A DNA stretch of 64,000 nt from Eubacterium sp. (GTDB lineage: Bacteria > Bacillota > Clostridia > Lachnospirales > Lachnospiraceae), in the NCBI GenBank assembly GCA_017477505.1, contig JAFUVQ010000037.1, positions 17,412-81,411 of the forward strand, given 5' to 3'. The notes under the pieces were generated by a model. That model was not told where the DNA came from and did not search any database. It saw only the letters and a program-made list of their open reading frames with translations. This document shows positions 34,628 to 42,947 of the stretch, piece by piece. Position 1 is the stretch's first letter; each line of letters opens with the position of its first letter. The position numbers were made by a program, and so were the translations under genes.

Positions 34628-35791
34628 ATGGAAGTAAAAGAAAGAATCATAGACCTCAAGCAGTTCTTCCTCTATCTCTGGGAGAATGTGATAGCTATCC
34701 TCATAGTAGCAGCCATTTTCGGATGCATATTCATGGGATACAGTTATAAGTCACAGAAGAAGGATATAGCAGGTGGAGGAACCACTATTCATACTATAAT
34801 CAAGGCAAATCATGATGCTTATTTCAGCCTGAATACTGCCAAATATACTGACGCGGTCATTCCGGACGGAGTATATAACTCATATGCAAGGGTTTATGTT
34901 GATTTTAACTTTGATAAGATAGAAGGCAGTGATGAGAAGGATTTCTCTCAGCTTATGAATAAGCTTGCCAAGGATGTATATCTTATAGTTGTAAGTGATG
35001 AGACCATGGAGGAAATCATAAATGAGCTTAACCTCAGAAGTTATCCGGATATGGCAAATATCACAGCCAGAGACCTTTCATTTATGGTTAATAAGAATCT
35101 TGAAGGTGTTCATATCGTAAATATAATTGTTTCCGATGTGAATCCCGAAAGAGCAGAGCTTATAGAGAATGCGGTTGTCAATAAGTTCGTTCAGAAGGCA
35201 GGAGATTATCTCGGTATAGATGAGATAAGAGTAATGGATAATGCGTCAAAGCCTTCGGGAAGTGCAGCGGCAGCCAGAAGAGTCAGCAGAAAGACCATGG
35301 TCAAATTCGGTATCCTCGGCGGATTCGCTGGAATAATCGTGGTTGCACTTATACTGCTGGTTGTCTTCCTTGCAAAGGATTCAGTAAGAACTGAAATGGA
35401 TCTGATGTTTGCAGGCACAAGAGGATTTGGTGCGATTCCGAGAAAGAATCGTGAAGAGGCATATAAGAAGGTTGCTTATTCAATAATGATGGATGATTCG
35501 GTAAACAAAGTAGTTGTTGCCGCGGCAGATAAGAAGACTGATACAAGTGAGCTTGCTGAAAAGCTGGCAGCTGCACTTAAGGATGCAAAATCTGACAAGC
35601 AGGTTATTCAGGCTGAAAATGTAGAGAAGAGTGCGGATGCTCTTTCAAAACTTATGAATGCCGATTCCATAATACTTGTTGCAAGCTACGGCAAGACAGG
35701 TATGAAGAAGCTTCTTGATGCAAAGAGAACAGTTCAGCCGGCAGGAGACAAGCTTCTCGGAGTAATTATGACTGGAGTGAGATATATATGA
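34628..35791 (+). CDS. Wzz/YveK-type chain-length regulator with degenerate kinase-like tail
   Basis: A 387-residue membrane protein. Helices at about 18-37 and 222-248 flank an extracytoplasmic domain, the plan of polysaccharide co-polymerases that control chain length. Instead of ending after the second helix, it has about 135 more cytoplasmic residues arranged like a bacterial tyrosine kinase/ParA fold: NKVVVAAADKKTDTSELAEK, LAAALKDAKSDKQVIQAE, ADSIILVASYGKTGMKKLL, LLGVIMTGVRYI. The Walker A lysine motif and a tyrosine cluster are absent, so it should not be a kinase. AAAGGAATC precedes the ATG. The stop overlaps the DUF4422 start (ATGA). No separate kinase gene is in the window. Confidence 0.85.
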   Translation: MEVKERIIDLKQFFLYLWENVIAILIVAAIFGCIFMGYSYKSQKKDIAGGGTTIHTIIKANHDAYFSLNTAKYTDAVIPDGVYNSYARVYVDFNFDKIEGSDEKDFSQLMNKLAKDVYLIVVSDETMEEIINELNLRSYPDMANITARDLSFMVNKNLEGVHIVNIIVSDVNPERAELIENAVVNKFVQKAGDYLGIDEIRVMDNASKPSGSAAAARRVSRKTMVKFGILGGFAGIIVVALILLVVFLAKDSVRTEMDLMFAGTRGFGAIPRKNREEAYKKVAYSIMMDDSVNKVVVAAADKKTDTSELAEKLAAALKDAKSDKQVIQAENVEKSADALSKLMNADSIILVASYGKTGMKKLLDAKRTVQPAGDKLLGVIMTGVRYI

Positions 35792-36708
35792 TTTATACTG
35801 ATCCTGACTACTCAAGAAAAGCAAAGGTATGGGTAGTAGTTGCGACTCATAAGAAATATCCTATGCCCAAGGATAAGATGTATATACCGCTCCATGTAGG
35901 GGCCGAGGGTAAGAAGGATGAAAATGGAATGCCTCTTGATCTTGGCTTTCAGACTGATAATACGGGAGACAATATCAGTTCGATGAATGATCAGTTCTGT
36001 GAGCTTACAGGTCTTTACTGGGCCTGGAAGAATCTGAAGAGTGATTATCTCGGACTTGTACATTACAGAAGGCATTTTAAAGGACTTTCCCCAAAGGCTT
36101 CAGGAAAGAAGAAAAACGGAAATACAGATACAGAAGAATACAAAGATGCAAATAATGCCATAGATATGGATAGTTTCGACAGAGTTCTTAAATATAAAGA
36201 ACTGAGACCGCTTCTTGATAAATATAAGATTTTTGTTCCGAAGAAGAGGCATTATTATATCGAAACACTTCAGCAGCATTATGCCCATAATCACAGGATT
36301 ATTGAGCTTGATACAGCAAGGGATATAATCAAAGAGAAGTATCCTGAGTATATGCCTGCTTATGATATAGCTATCAATCGTACCTGGGGATATATGTTCA
36401 ATATGATGATCATGAGAAGAGACCTGATGGAGGAATATCTGACATGGCTCTTTGATATTCTTTTTGAATTGAAGTCCAGGCTTGAATCAGAAGACGGTCT
36501 TTCTTCATTTGAGAATCGTTATCCGGGAAGGGTAAGTGAGAGAATATTCAATGTATGGCTTACCTACCAGATGCAGGAAGGGAAAATCAGGGAAGATGAT
36601 ATCTGTGAGATTCCTTTCATGTATATGGAGAAGATAAATATACTGAATAAAGGAATAACATTCCTTAAAGCCAAATTTATAGGTAAGAAGCCTGAGAAAA
36701 GCTTCTGA
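35788..36708 (+). CDS. DUF4422 glycosyltransferase-like protein
   Basis: A 306-residue cytoplasmic protein with the DUF4422 signature: VVVATHKKYPMP at the start, YIPLHVGAEGK, DNTGDNISSMNDQFCELTGL, YWAWKN and GLVHYRRHF. It continues with the HYIETLQQHY-like region and a Tyr/Arg-rich C-terminus. DUF4422 proteins are frequent in capsule and exopolysaccharide clusters and are generally regarded as glycosyltransferases; donor and acceptor are unknown. It is translationally coupled to the chain-length protein by a four-base overlap. Confidence 0.88.
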   Translation: MIYTDPDYSRKAKVWVVVATHKKYPMPKDKMYIPLHVGAEGKKDENGMPLDLGFQTDNTGDNISSMNDQFCELTGLYWAWKNLKSDYLGLVHYRRHFKGLSPKASGKKKNGNTDTEEYKDANNAIDMDSFDRVLKYKELRPLLDKYKIFVPKKRHYYIETLQQHYAHNHRIIELDTARDIIKEKYPEYMPAYDIAINRTWGYMFNMMIMRRDLMEEYLTWLFDILFELKSRLESEDGLSSFENRYPGRVSERIFNVWLTYQMQEGKIREDDICEIPFMYMEKINILNKGITFLKAKFIGKKPEKSF

Positions 36709-36728
36709 TAAAAACTGAGGAGACAGCG

Positions 36729-37544
36729 ATGGCAGACAAAGAGCTGAGAGAGATACAGCTTAAAGAGCTGGATATATTAAAGGATTTTATACGTGTATGT
36801 AAGGAGTATAATCTCCGTTATTATGCAGTAGGCGGAACACTTCTGGGTGCTGTCAGACATGGAGGCTTCATTCCATGGGATGATGATATGGATGTGGCTA
36901 TGCCGAGAAAGGATTATGACCTTTTCCTTGAAAAGTACAGACATATGCTGTCGCCTCGCTATGATGTAGAGCATTTTACAATACAGGAGGATGTATATTT
37001 CTATCCTCTTAAGCTGAGAGATCTTAGGACAAGGGTGAAGGAACAGCGACTGTCGGAGGATAGTGTGAGCTATCTCAGCATAGACGTATTCCCTATAGAT
37101 GGTTATCCGGACAAGCGACCGAAGCAGTTTTTCTATAAGCTCGGATATTATTATTACAAGATGCGTATAGGTTTCTGTAATATTGACAGACTCAGGTCAA
37201 ATGTAAAAAGACCTGCTCATGAGAAACTCCTTATTGCATTCGCAAAGGCCTTCAGGCTGAATGAGAAGCTGAACTTAAAGAAGGAACAGGAGAAGTTCGA
37301 TAAGGTATTTAAGAGTACCAAGGGCAAAAAATGTATGCTGGTAGGAGATATCTCCGGCAGATACGGTTTCAGGGAATTTGTTCCAAGGGGATATTTCGGA
37401 AAACCGAGACAGAGAAGATTCGAGGACATTATGATAAATGTTCCGAATAAATATGACAGATATCTTACAAGAATTTACGGTGACTATATGGAACTGCCGC
37501 CTGAATCTGAAAGACAGGCAGGGCATATAGAGATAGTGGAGTGA
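36729..37544 (+). CDS. LicD family phosphotransferase
   Basis: A 271-residue cytoplasmic enzyme with the LicD nucleotidyltransferase-like core: YAVGGTLLGAVRHGGFIPW, then the metal-binding DDDMDVAMPRKDYD. Members attach phosphocholine or other phospho-alcohol groups, or sugar-phosphates, to surface glycans. The ribosome site is GAGGAG ahead of the ATG. No choline uptake (licABC-like) genes are in the window, so the transferred group may be something other than choline; the CDP-glycerol and LTA-synthase-like enzymes nearby make a glycerol-phosphate theme possible. A GT2 gene follows one base later. Confidence 0.9.
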   Translation: MADKELREIQLKELDILKDFIRVCKEYNLRYYAVGGTLLGAVRHGGFIPWDDDMDVAMPRKDYDLFLEKYRHMLSPRYDVEHFTIQEDVYFYPLKLRDLRTRVKEQRLSEDSVSYLSIDVFPIDGYPDKRPKQFFYKLGYYYYKMRIGFCNIDRLRSNVKRPAHEKLLIAFAKAFRLNEKLNLKKEQEKFDKVFKSTKGKKCMLVGDISGRYGFREFVPRGYFGKPRQRRFEDIMINVPNKYDRYLTRIYGDYMELPPESERQAGHIEIVE

Positions 37545-37545
37545 T

Positions 37546-38580
37546 ATGGTAAAGGTAAGCATTATAATTCCATTTTATAATGGAGCAAAAGACAGGCTTT
37601 TTGAATGCGTTGACAGTATAGAAAGAGCCACTGCGGTTTCTCATGAAATCTTACTTGTAAATGATGGAAGTGATCCTGAGTATGATGAGATACTGGGTGA
37701 AATCGTTAAGCAGTACCCTGTAGTCAGGATTATTTCACAGGAGAACGGAGGAGTTTCTTCGGCCAGAAATCTGGGAGTGTCAAACGCTGAAGGAGAGTAT
37801 GTTGCTTTTGTGGATTCGGATGATACGATACTTAACAGCTTTGTTGATAAGGCATATCGTATAGCAAAGAAGCTGGATGCCGATTTCCTGATAGGAAAGC
37901 TTTACAGAGGTTCTGATATCTCGGGACTGGAGTCCGGAAGCGGTAAAGTAGTAAGGATAGAAGATAAGCGTGACCTTATGTCACATCTTATAGACTATGG
38001 CACCTTGTATCATTTCAGAGATAAGACCTATGTGGGACGAGGCTGCGTCTCGAGACTGATAAAAAGGGAACTTGCCGCCGATACACCTTTTGATACAGAT
38101 CTTAAGGTGGGTGAGGATATACTCTGGAACATGCAGCTCATTGAGAAATCCGAGAAGATATATCTTACCAACAGACTTTGGTATTTTTATCATGAAAATG
38201 CAGAGTCTGTTTCAAATGCGGTTAATCGTGAGACAGCCGATAATTATTATAAGTGTTTGAGAAGGATTATGGACAGCGTTGACATGACTGATCCGAGAGT
38301 CTACAGGGCTGTTGTGGGATTATTCATAGAGGCCTTGAAGACCATTCACAGACTTGGACTGTATAAGGGAACTCCGGACATAGACAGGCAGGAGATAAAA
38401 GAACGAAGGACTGCGGTATATGAAGAATTTGAGTTTGAGGAAATATATGGTTCGGTGCTGCTGAATACGCTTTCAGCAGGAGACAGGGCACAGTTACTCC
38501 TGTTCCAGGGAAAGAAGCTGTTCAATATGTATGACGGTTTCAGAGATTTAAGAAAAGTAGTGAGGAAAGTGCATAAATGA
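37546..38580 (+). CDS. Family 2 glycosyltransferase
   Basis: A 344-residue cytoplasmic transferase with a GT-A fold. The N-terminus VKVSIIIPFYNGAKDRLFEC begins the nucleotide-sugar fold, and LLVNDGSDPEYDEI and ISQENGGVSSARNLGV follow. The metal-binding FVDSDDTI is near residue 90. The acceptor-side region KVGEDILWNMQLIEKS is typical. C-terminal helices carry no membrane segment. The stop overlaps the next GT2 start by four bases, so several transferases are made together. Sugar specificity cannot be read. Confidence 0.92.
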   Translation: MVKVSIIIPFYNGAKDRLFECVDSIERATAVSHEILLVNDGSDPEYDEILGEIVKQYPVVRIISQENGGVSSARNLGVSNAEGEYVAFVDSDDTILNSFVDKAYRIAKKLDADFLIGKLYRGSDISGLESGSGKVVRIEDKRDLMSHLIDYGTLYHFRDKTYVGRGCVSRLIKRELAADTPFDTDLKVGEDILWNMQLIEKSEKIYLTNRLWYFYHENAESVSNAVNRETADNYYKCLRRIMDSVDMTDPRVYRAVVGLFIEALKTIHRLGLYKGTPDIDRQEIKERRTAVYEEFEFEEIYGSVLLNTLSAGDRAQLLLFQGKKLFNMYDGFRDLRKVVRKVHK

Positions 38581-39506
38581 TTCTTGCTTCATTTAATATA
38601 CTTCATTATAAAAACTATGAAGAGACCATGAGATGTGTGGATTCGCTTTTAAAGCTCCGCGGTATTGATAAGTGTCTTATACTTATTTATGACAATGGTT
38701 CCGGTGACGGAAGCGATGACATTTTATGGAATAAATATAAGAAATATAAGAATATCAAGGTTATCGTCAATACTGAAGCAGACGGCTTCAGCCGAGGTAA
38801 CAATAAGGCTTATGCCATAGCAAAGAAGTATGATCCGCGCTTTATAATAGCTGCGAATAATGACATAGTTATAAAACAGAAGGATTTTCTGTATCGTCTG
38901 CTTCAGGTAAGCAAGAGGGACAGATATTATATCATAGGCCCTGATATATATGCTCCTACGGTGGCGGAACATCAGTCCCCTCTCTATGCTGAATATCCGA
39001 CAGCGGCTCATGTCGAAGCCGATATGGCTGTGGTAAGAGGCAGGATTGAGGATATAGATGAGGGCGTGAAATGGGAGACCAACCGTCTGAAGAAGAACAG
39101 GATCAAAAAATATTTTCCCAAGCAGGCTATAGAGGCAGTAAGATATTTCACCGGCAATAAAAAGACGGAAGACTGGAAGAAAGAAATTGTAAATCCTGTC
39201 TTTTCCGGTTCATTTCTGATAGTGACAAATCATTTTATCAGGGAAAATGATATCCTGTTCCAGCCCGAGACCAGATTTTATTTTGAAGAACTGCTTCTTG
39301 CCGGAAGGTGCAGGGAAAAAGGTTATAAGACCCTGTATACTCCGAAATTGAAAATATATCATATGCATGGGGCATCGACTCTTAAAGCATATGATGATAT
39401 AAGGAATTATCTGGAATTCAAATATACCAATATGCTTGATTCTTATGAGATATATAAGAAGGAAGAAGAGAGAAGAAATGATAGCAGTTCTGATGGCAAC
39501 ATATAA
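38577..39506 (+). CDS. Family 2 glycosyltransferase (rhamnosyltransferase-like)
   Basis: A 309-residue GT2 enzyme. SFNILHYKNYEETMRCVDSL opens the fold, with IYDNGSGDGSDDI, ADGFSRGNNKAYAIA and the metal site IAANNDIV. The NND-type site and the FSRGNNKAY stretch resemble rhamnosyl- and galactofuranosyl-type transferases of O-antigen clusters. The ATG overlaps the previous stop by four bases. Its own 3' end overlaps the next gene by 29 bases. Confidence 0.88.
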   Translation: MILASFNILHYKNYEETMRCVDSLLKLRGIDKCLILIYDNGSGDGSDDILWNKYKKYKNIKVIVNTEADGFSRGNNKAYAIAKKYDPRFIIAANNDIVIKQKDFLYRLLQVSKRDRYYIIGPDIYAPTVAEHQSPLYAEYPTAAHVEADMAVVRGRIEDIDEGVKWETNRLKKNRIKKYFPKQAIEAVRYFTGNKKTEDWKKEIVNPVFSGSFLIVTNHFIRENDILFQPETRFYFEELLLAGRCREKGYKTLYTPKLKIYHMHGASTLKAYDDIRNYLEFKYTNMLDSYEIYKKEEERRNDSSSDGNI

Positions 39507-40416
39507 CGGAGAGACATATCTGAGGGAGCAGCTGGACTCTATTCTGAGTCAGACCCTGCAGGATATAAAAATATATATACATGATGACGGCTCAAAAGAT
39601 GCAACCGTAGATATTGTAAAAGAATACATGGCTGCATTTCCAAACAGGATTTTTCTTGTGGAAGGTGAGCCGACGGGATCCGGAAGAATGAATTTCCTGT
39701 ATCTTCTGGGACAAGTTGAAGCTGATTATTATATGTTTTCCGATCAGGATGATGTATGGCTTCCTGAAAAGGCGGAAAAATGTATGGAAGCTCTTTCCCG
39801 TATGGAAAAAGAAAATGGTGATATACCGCTTCTTACTTTCTCGGACATGAAGGTTGTAAACGAGGATCTGTCGGTTATTGATAATTCTTTCATGTATTAC
39901 AATCAGCTTGATCCCTATCATCTTACATTTAACAGACTGGTGGTTCAGAATACTGCCGCAGGCTGTACCATGCTCTTTAACCGCAGACTCAGGGATGAGG
40001 CTGTCAGGTATAAGAAAGCTGAGCATATTGAACATATTCTGGCTCATGACTGGTGGATGATCCTTACGGCATCTGCTCTTGGAGAGGTAAGATATGTGGA
40101 CGAACCTCTTTCACTTTACAGGCAGCACAGTGGTAATCTTGTAGGTGCTGTAAAGGAAACAGGAATTAAGAAAAAACTTAAGCTGGTTTACTGGCTCGTC
40201 ACATTTACACATGTGAAACTCACAAAAGAAAGAATTGAGCACTTTGTCCTTCAGGGACAGGAACTGGCGGTTCTTCCTCTTAAAGGTGAGCCTGCCAAGA
40301 TAGTCAAGGGACTGCGTAAGTTTTATGATATGAACAAGATAGAAAGAGTGAGATTCGTAAGACGTTTCAAACTCTTCAGGAATAAGAGAAATCTCTGGCA
40401 GGAGATATGCCTGTAG
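39478..40416 (+). CDS. Family 2 glycosyltransferase
   Basis: A 312-residue GT2 enzyme. The start is placed at ATG 39478, giving the canonical opening MIAVLMATYNGETYLREQLD behind GGAAGAAGAGAG; an in-frame ATG at 39436 would add a basic 14-residue leader. DDGSKDATVDIV and the metal site FSDQDDVWLPEK are clear, as is AHDWWMILTASALG, which is typical of rhamnosyltransferase-like RfbF/RgpB relatives. The stop TAG lies inside the first copy of a 16-base tandem repeat. Confidence 0.9.
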   Translation: MIAVLMATYNGETYLREQLDSILSQTLQDIKIYIHDDGSKDATVDIVKEYMAAFPNRIFLVEGEPTGSGRMNFLYLLGQVEADYYMFSDQDDVWLPEKAEKCMEALSRMEKENGDIPLLTFSDMKVVNEDLSVIDNSFMYYNQLDPYHLTFNRLVVQNTAAGCTMLFNRRLRDEAVRYKKAEHIEHILAHDWWMILTASALGEVRYVDEPLSLYRQHSGNLVGAVKETGIKKKLKLVYWLVTFTHVKLTKERIEHFVLQGQELAVLPLKGEPAKIVKGLRKFYDMNKIERVRFVRRFKLFRNKRNLWQEICL

Positions 40417-40457
40417 CAGAGAGCACCTGTAGCAGAGAGCACCTGTGGCAGAGAGGA
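40411..40457 (+). repeat. 16-base tandem repeat at a gene junction
   Basis: CTGTAGCAGAGAGCAC at 40411-40426 and 40427-40442, then a degenerate third copy at 40443-40457. The first copy contains the stop codon of the upstream glycosyltransferase. The unit length is not a multiple of three. Confidence 0.85.
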
Positions 40458-40494
40458 TGCCCGGTGACATATCCGGATACGAGGAGAACAAAGG

Positions 40495-41520
40495 ATGAGT
40501 AAAATTCTTACTATATCAGTGGCAGCATATAATATTGAAAAATACATAGATAAGCTTATGAGTACCTTTGACGGACTTGATGACAGCGTTATGAATAAGA
40601 TGGAAGTTATAGTGGAGAATGATGGCTCATCAGATGCTACAGCAGCCCGTGTTAATGAGTATGTGGAAATGTGGCCCGGAACCATAAGGCTTAACAATAA
40701 GGAGAACGGAGGATATGGTTCCACTATAAATGCAAGTATTAAGCTTGCAAAAGGAAAGTATTTCAAGCAGCTTGACGGAGATGACTGGTATGTGAAGGAG
40801 AATCTTCCGGAATTTCTGGAATTCCTGGAGCATCACGAAGCAGACCTTATAATCTCTCCTTATAATGAATGTTATGAGGAAGAAGACGGAAGCATTAAGG
40901 TTTATGAGAAGGTATCTCATACCCAGATACCCGAGGAAGATACTGATATTGAAAATGTAAAGATAACACAGAATCTTCTGATGCATGAACTGGCTGTAAA
41001 AACTGAGCTTCTTCAGAAAAACAGTATACATATTACCGAAAGATGCTTTTATACAGATAATGAATATACATGTCTGCCCCTGCTTAAGGCCCACAGTATA
41101 GCAAGGTTTGGAAAGCCTATATACTGTTACAGGCTGGGACTCGGAGAGCAGAGTGTAAGTCTTTCGGGACTCAGGAAGCATTACAGGGATAATATTCGTA
41201 TGACTGCCCGTATATGCAAGGAATTCAGCAGGGATAAGGGCAGGATGGCTGCTTCCGTTGAGGACTATATGCTGAATCTGAAGCTTAAGTCCATTGTCAA
41301 GAATACATATACTGCATATATGGTTCTTGAACATCCGGAAGACGGCAGGAAAGAACTTATGAAGTTTGACAGATACCTGAGGATAAAATATCCGGAAATT
41401 TATGCAAAGTCCGGAGAATCAAAGAGAGTCAGGATACCGCGTGTACTTGGCTTTGTAGGATATAATGCTTTTGCGGCATATGTTCTTAAAGATTTTGAGA
41501 AGAGTCTTAAGAAGAGGTAA
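40495..41520 (+). CDS. Family 2 glycosyltransferase
   Basis: A 341-residue GT2 enzyme beginning KILTISVAAYNIEKYIDKL, with VENDGSSDATAARVNEY, NGGYGSTINASIKLAKG and the metal site FKQLDGDDWYV. The overall pattern is that of capsule transferases often annotated as EpsJ- or WcaA-like; specificity is unknown. Two ribosome-site-like stretches (GAGGAGAA, AAAGG) precede the ATG. It follows the tandem repeat by about 40 bases. The polymerase gene starts two bases after its stop. Confidence 0.9.
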   Translation: MSKILTISVAAYNIEKYIDKLMSTFDGLDDSVMNKMEVIVENDGSSDATAARVNEYVEMWPGTIRLNNKENGGYGSTINASIKLAKGKYFKQLDGDDWYVKENLPEFLEFLEHHEADLIISPYNECYEEEDGSIKVYEKVSHTQIPEEDTDIENVKITQNLLMHELAVKTELLQKNSIHITERCFYTDNEYTCLPLLKAHSIARFGKPIYCYRLGLGEQSVSLSGLRKHYRDNIRMTARICKEFSRDKGRMAASVEDYMLNLKLKSIVKNTYTAYMVLEHPEDGRKELMKFDRYLRIKYPEIYAKSGESKRVRIPRVLGFVGYNAFAAYVLKDFEKSLKKR

Positions 41521-41522
41521 TA

Positions 41523-42947
41523 ATGTTTAAATTACTTATACTGCTTATATGTCTTGTTATACTCTTAATATTGTGTCTTGCTCTTTCTCCGAAGAAACTT
41601 TTGACACCACAGAGCATGTTTCTTGTGGGATTTGTCATGTCGGCCGGTTATGCCATTTTCTTCGTAGATAAGATGCAGCTTGATTTTGCTGAAGAGACCC
41701 TGCTTACGCTTGTGGGAGGGGCTCTTATCTTTGTGCTCGTTTCTCTGGCGGTTGACTATATCTGTAACAGGGATAAGTATATGCCGGTGGATCCTGTGCC
41801 TGTTGAAAAGAAGAAAGAACAGGATAATGTAATAGATGTAGAGCTTTGGAAGCTGGTTATATTTATGGCAGTAGAAGCTCTTGCAAACCTGCTCACTCTG
41901 AAATTCATTATCGGACTCGGAGCGTCAGGGTCTCTCGGTGACCAGATTTATTATTTCAGAAATGTAAATATGTTCACTACAGATACTATAGATATGCCTA
42001 CGATAGTATCTCTTTTCAGACTTGCGGCTTTTTCCATAACTTCAGTTATGGTCTATCTTTTTATACATCAGCTGGTATTCAGATATTCCAAGCACAGGCT
42101 TGTCATTTTTATAAATATAGTTCTGGGAATGACAGCTTCTCTTATCACCGGTGGAAGAGGAGGTCTTATCGGTTACCTCTTTGATATGGTCGTGATCTTT
42201 TATTTCCTTACAGGTGCAAAAACCGACTGGAACATTAAACTCAGTATGAGAAAGATCATTCTGCTGGTAGCTCTGGCTCTGGGATTCCTGGTTCTTTTCT
42301 ACTTTTCGGCGGAGCTTCTCGGAAGAGGAAAGCAGAGGAACTTTGTAGATTATGTATGTGTTTATCTTTCCGCAGAGCTTAAGAATCTCGATACATTTAT
42401 AAGAGCCGGAAAGTTTGGAACACCTTTCTCTAACAGCCAGACATGGGGAGTCGGAAGAGCTTATCTTGCCAAAAGATTCAGTATGGGAGCATGGGGAGCA
42501 AAGCTGGATCTTCCATATCAGGCTGTGGGCAATTATACTCTCGGAAATGTATATACTATTTATTATGCATTTCTTTATGATGGCGGATATCTGGCCATGG
42601 TCATCTATACATTTATCATGGCTGTATTTAATCAGTTTTCTTATCAGTATACACTTAAAGGACTTAAAAAGAATGGCGGAAGCCGTGTTAAGGTATCTTT
42701 GCTCTTTACTTCAAAGATGCTCTTTGTTCTGCTGTTCTCATTTTTCTCTGATAAATTCTATGAAACTATTGCTGACATAGGTTTTATCAGGACTATGATC
42801 ATCTGGTTACTTCTGTCATGGTTCATATCTGATTTCAAATTCCTTGGATATGAAGACAGAGTGTCGGAAATGAAGATTACAGCGCCGAAATTTGGAAGAG
42901 TAAGGCGCAGTGTAGCTAAGAGCAGTGTGGGCAGTGATGAAAGATAG
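41523..42947 (+). CDS. Wzy-type oligosaccharide repeat-unit polymerase
   Basis: A 474-residue integral membrane protein with about eleven to twelve hydrophobic segments and a large extracytoplasmic loop. LTPQSMFLVGFVMSAGYAIF, ITGGRGGLIGYLFDM and LLGRGKQRNFVDYVCVYLSA (a loop Arg-rich region) are typical of O-antigen/capsule polymerases. It would join repeat units on their lipid carrier outside the membrane after Wzx export. AGAGGTAA precedes the ATG. Its 3' end overlaps the acyltransferase gene by 11 bases. Sequence conservation in this class is low, so the call rests on topology and context. Confidence 0.82.
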   Translation: MFKLLILLICLVILLILCLALSPKKLLTPQSMFLVGFVMSAGYAIFFVDKMQLDFAEETLLTLVGGALIFVLVSLAVDYICNRDKYMPVDPVPVEKKKEQDNVIDVELWKLVIFMAVEALANLLTLKFIIGLGASGSLGDQIYYFRNVNMFTTDTIDMPTIVSLFRLAAFSITSVMVYLFIHQLVFRYSKHRLVIFINIVLGMTASLITGGRGGLIGYLFDMVVIFYFLTGAKTDWNIKLSMRKIILLVALALGFLVLFYFSAELLGRGKQRNFVDYVCVYLSAELKNLDTFIRAGKFGTPFSNSQTWGVGRAYLAKRFSMGAWGAKLDLPYQAVGNYTLGNVYTIYYAFLYDGGYLAMVIYTFIMAVFNQFSYQYTLKGLKKNGGSRVKVSLLFTSKMLFVLLFSFFSDKFYETIADIGFIRTMIIWLLLSWFISDFKFLGYEDRVSEMKITAPKFGRVRRSVAKSSVGSDER

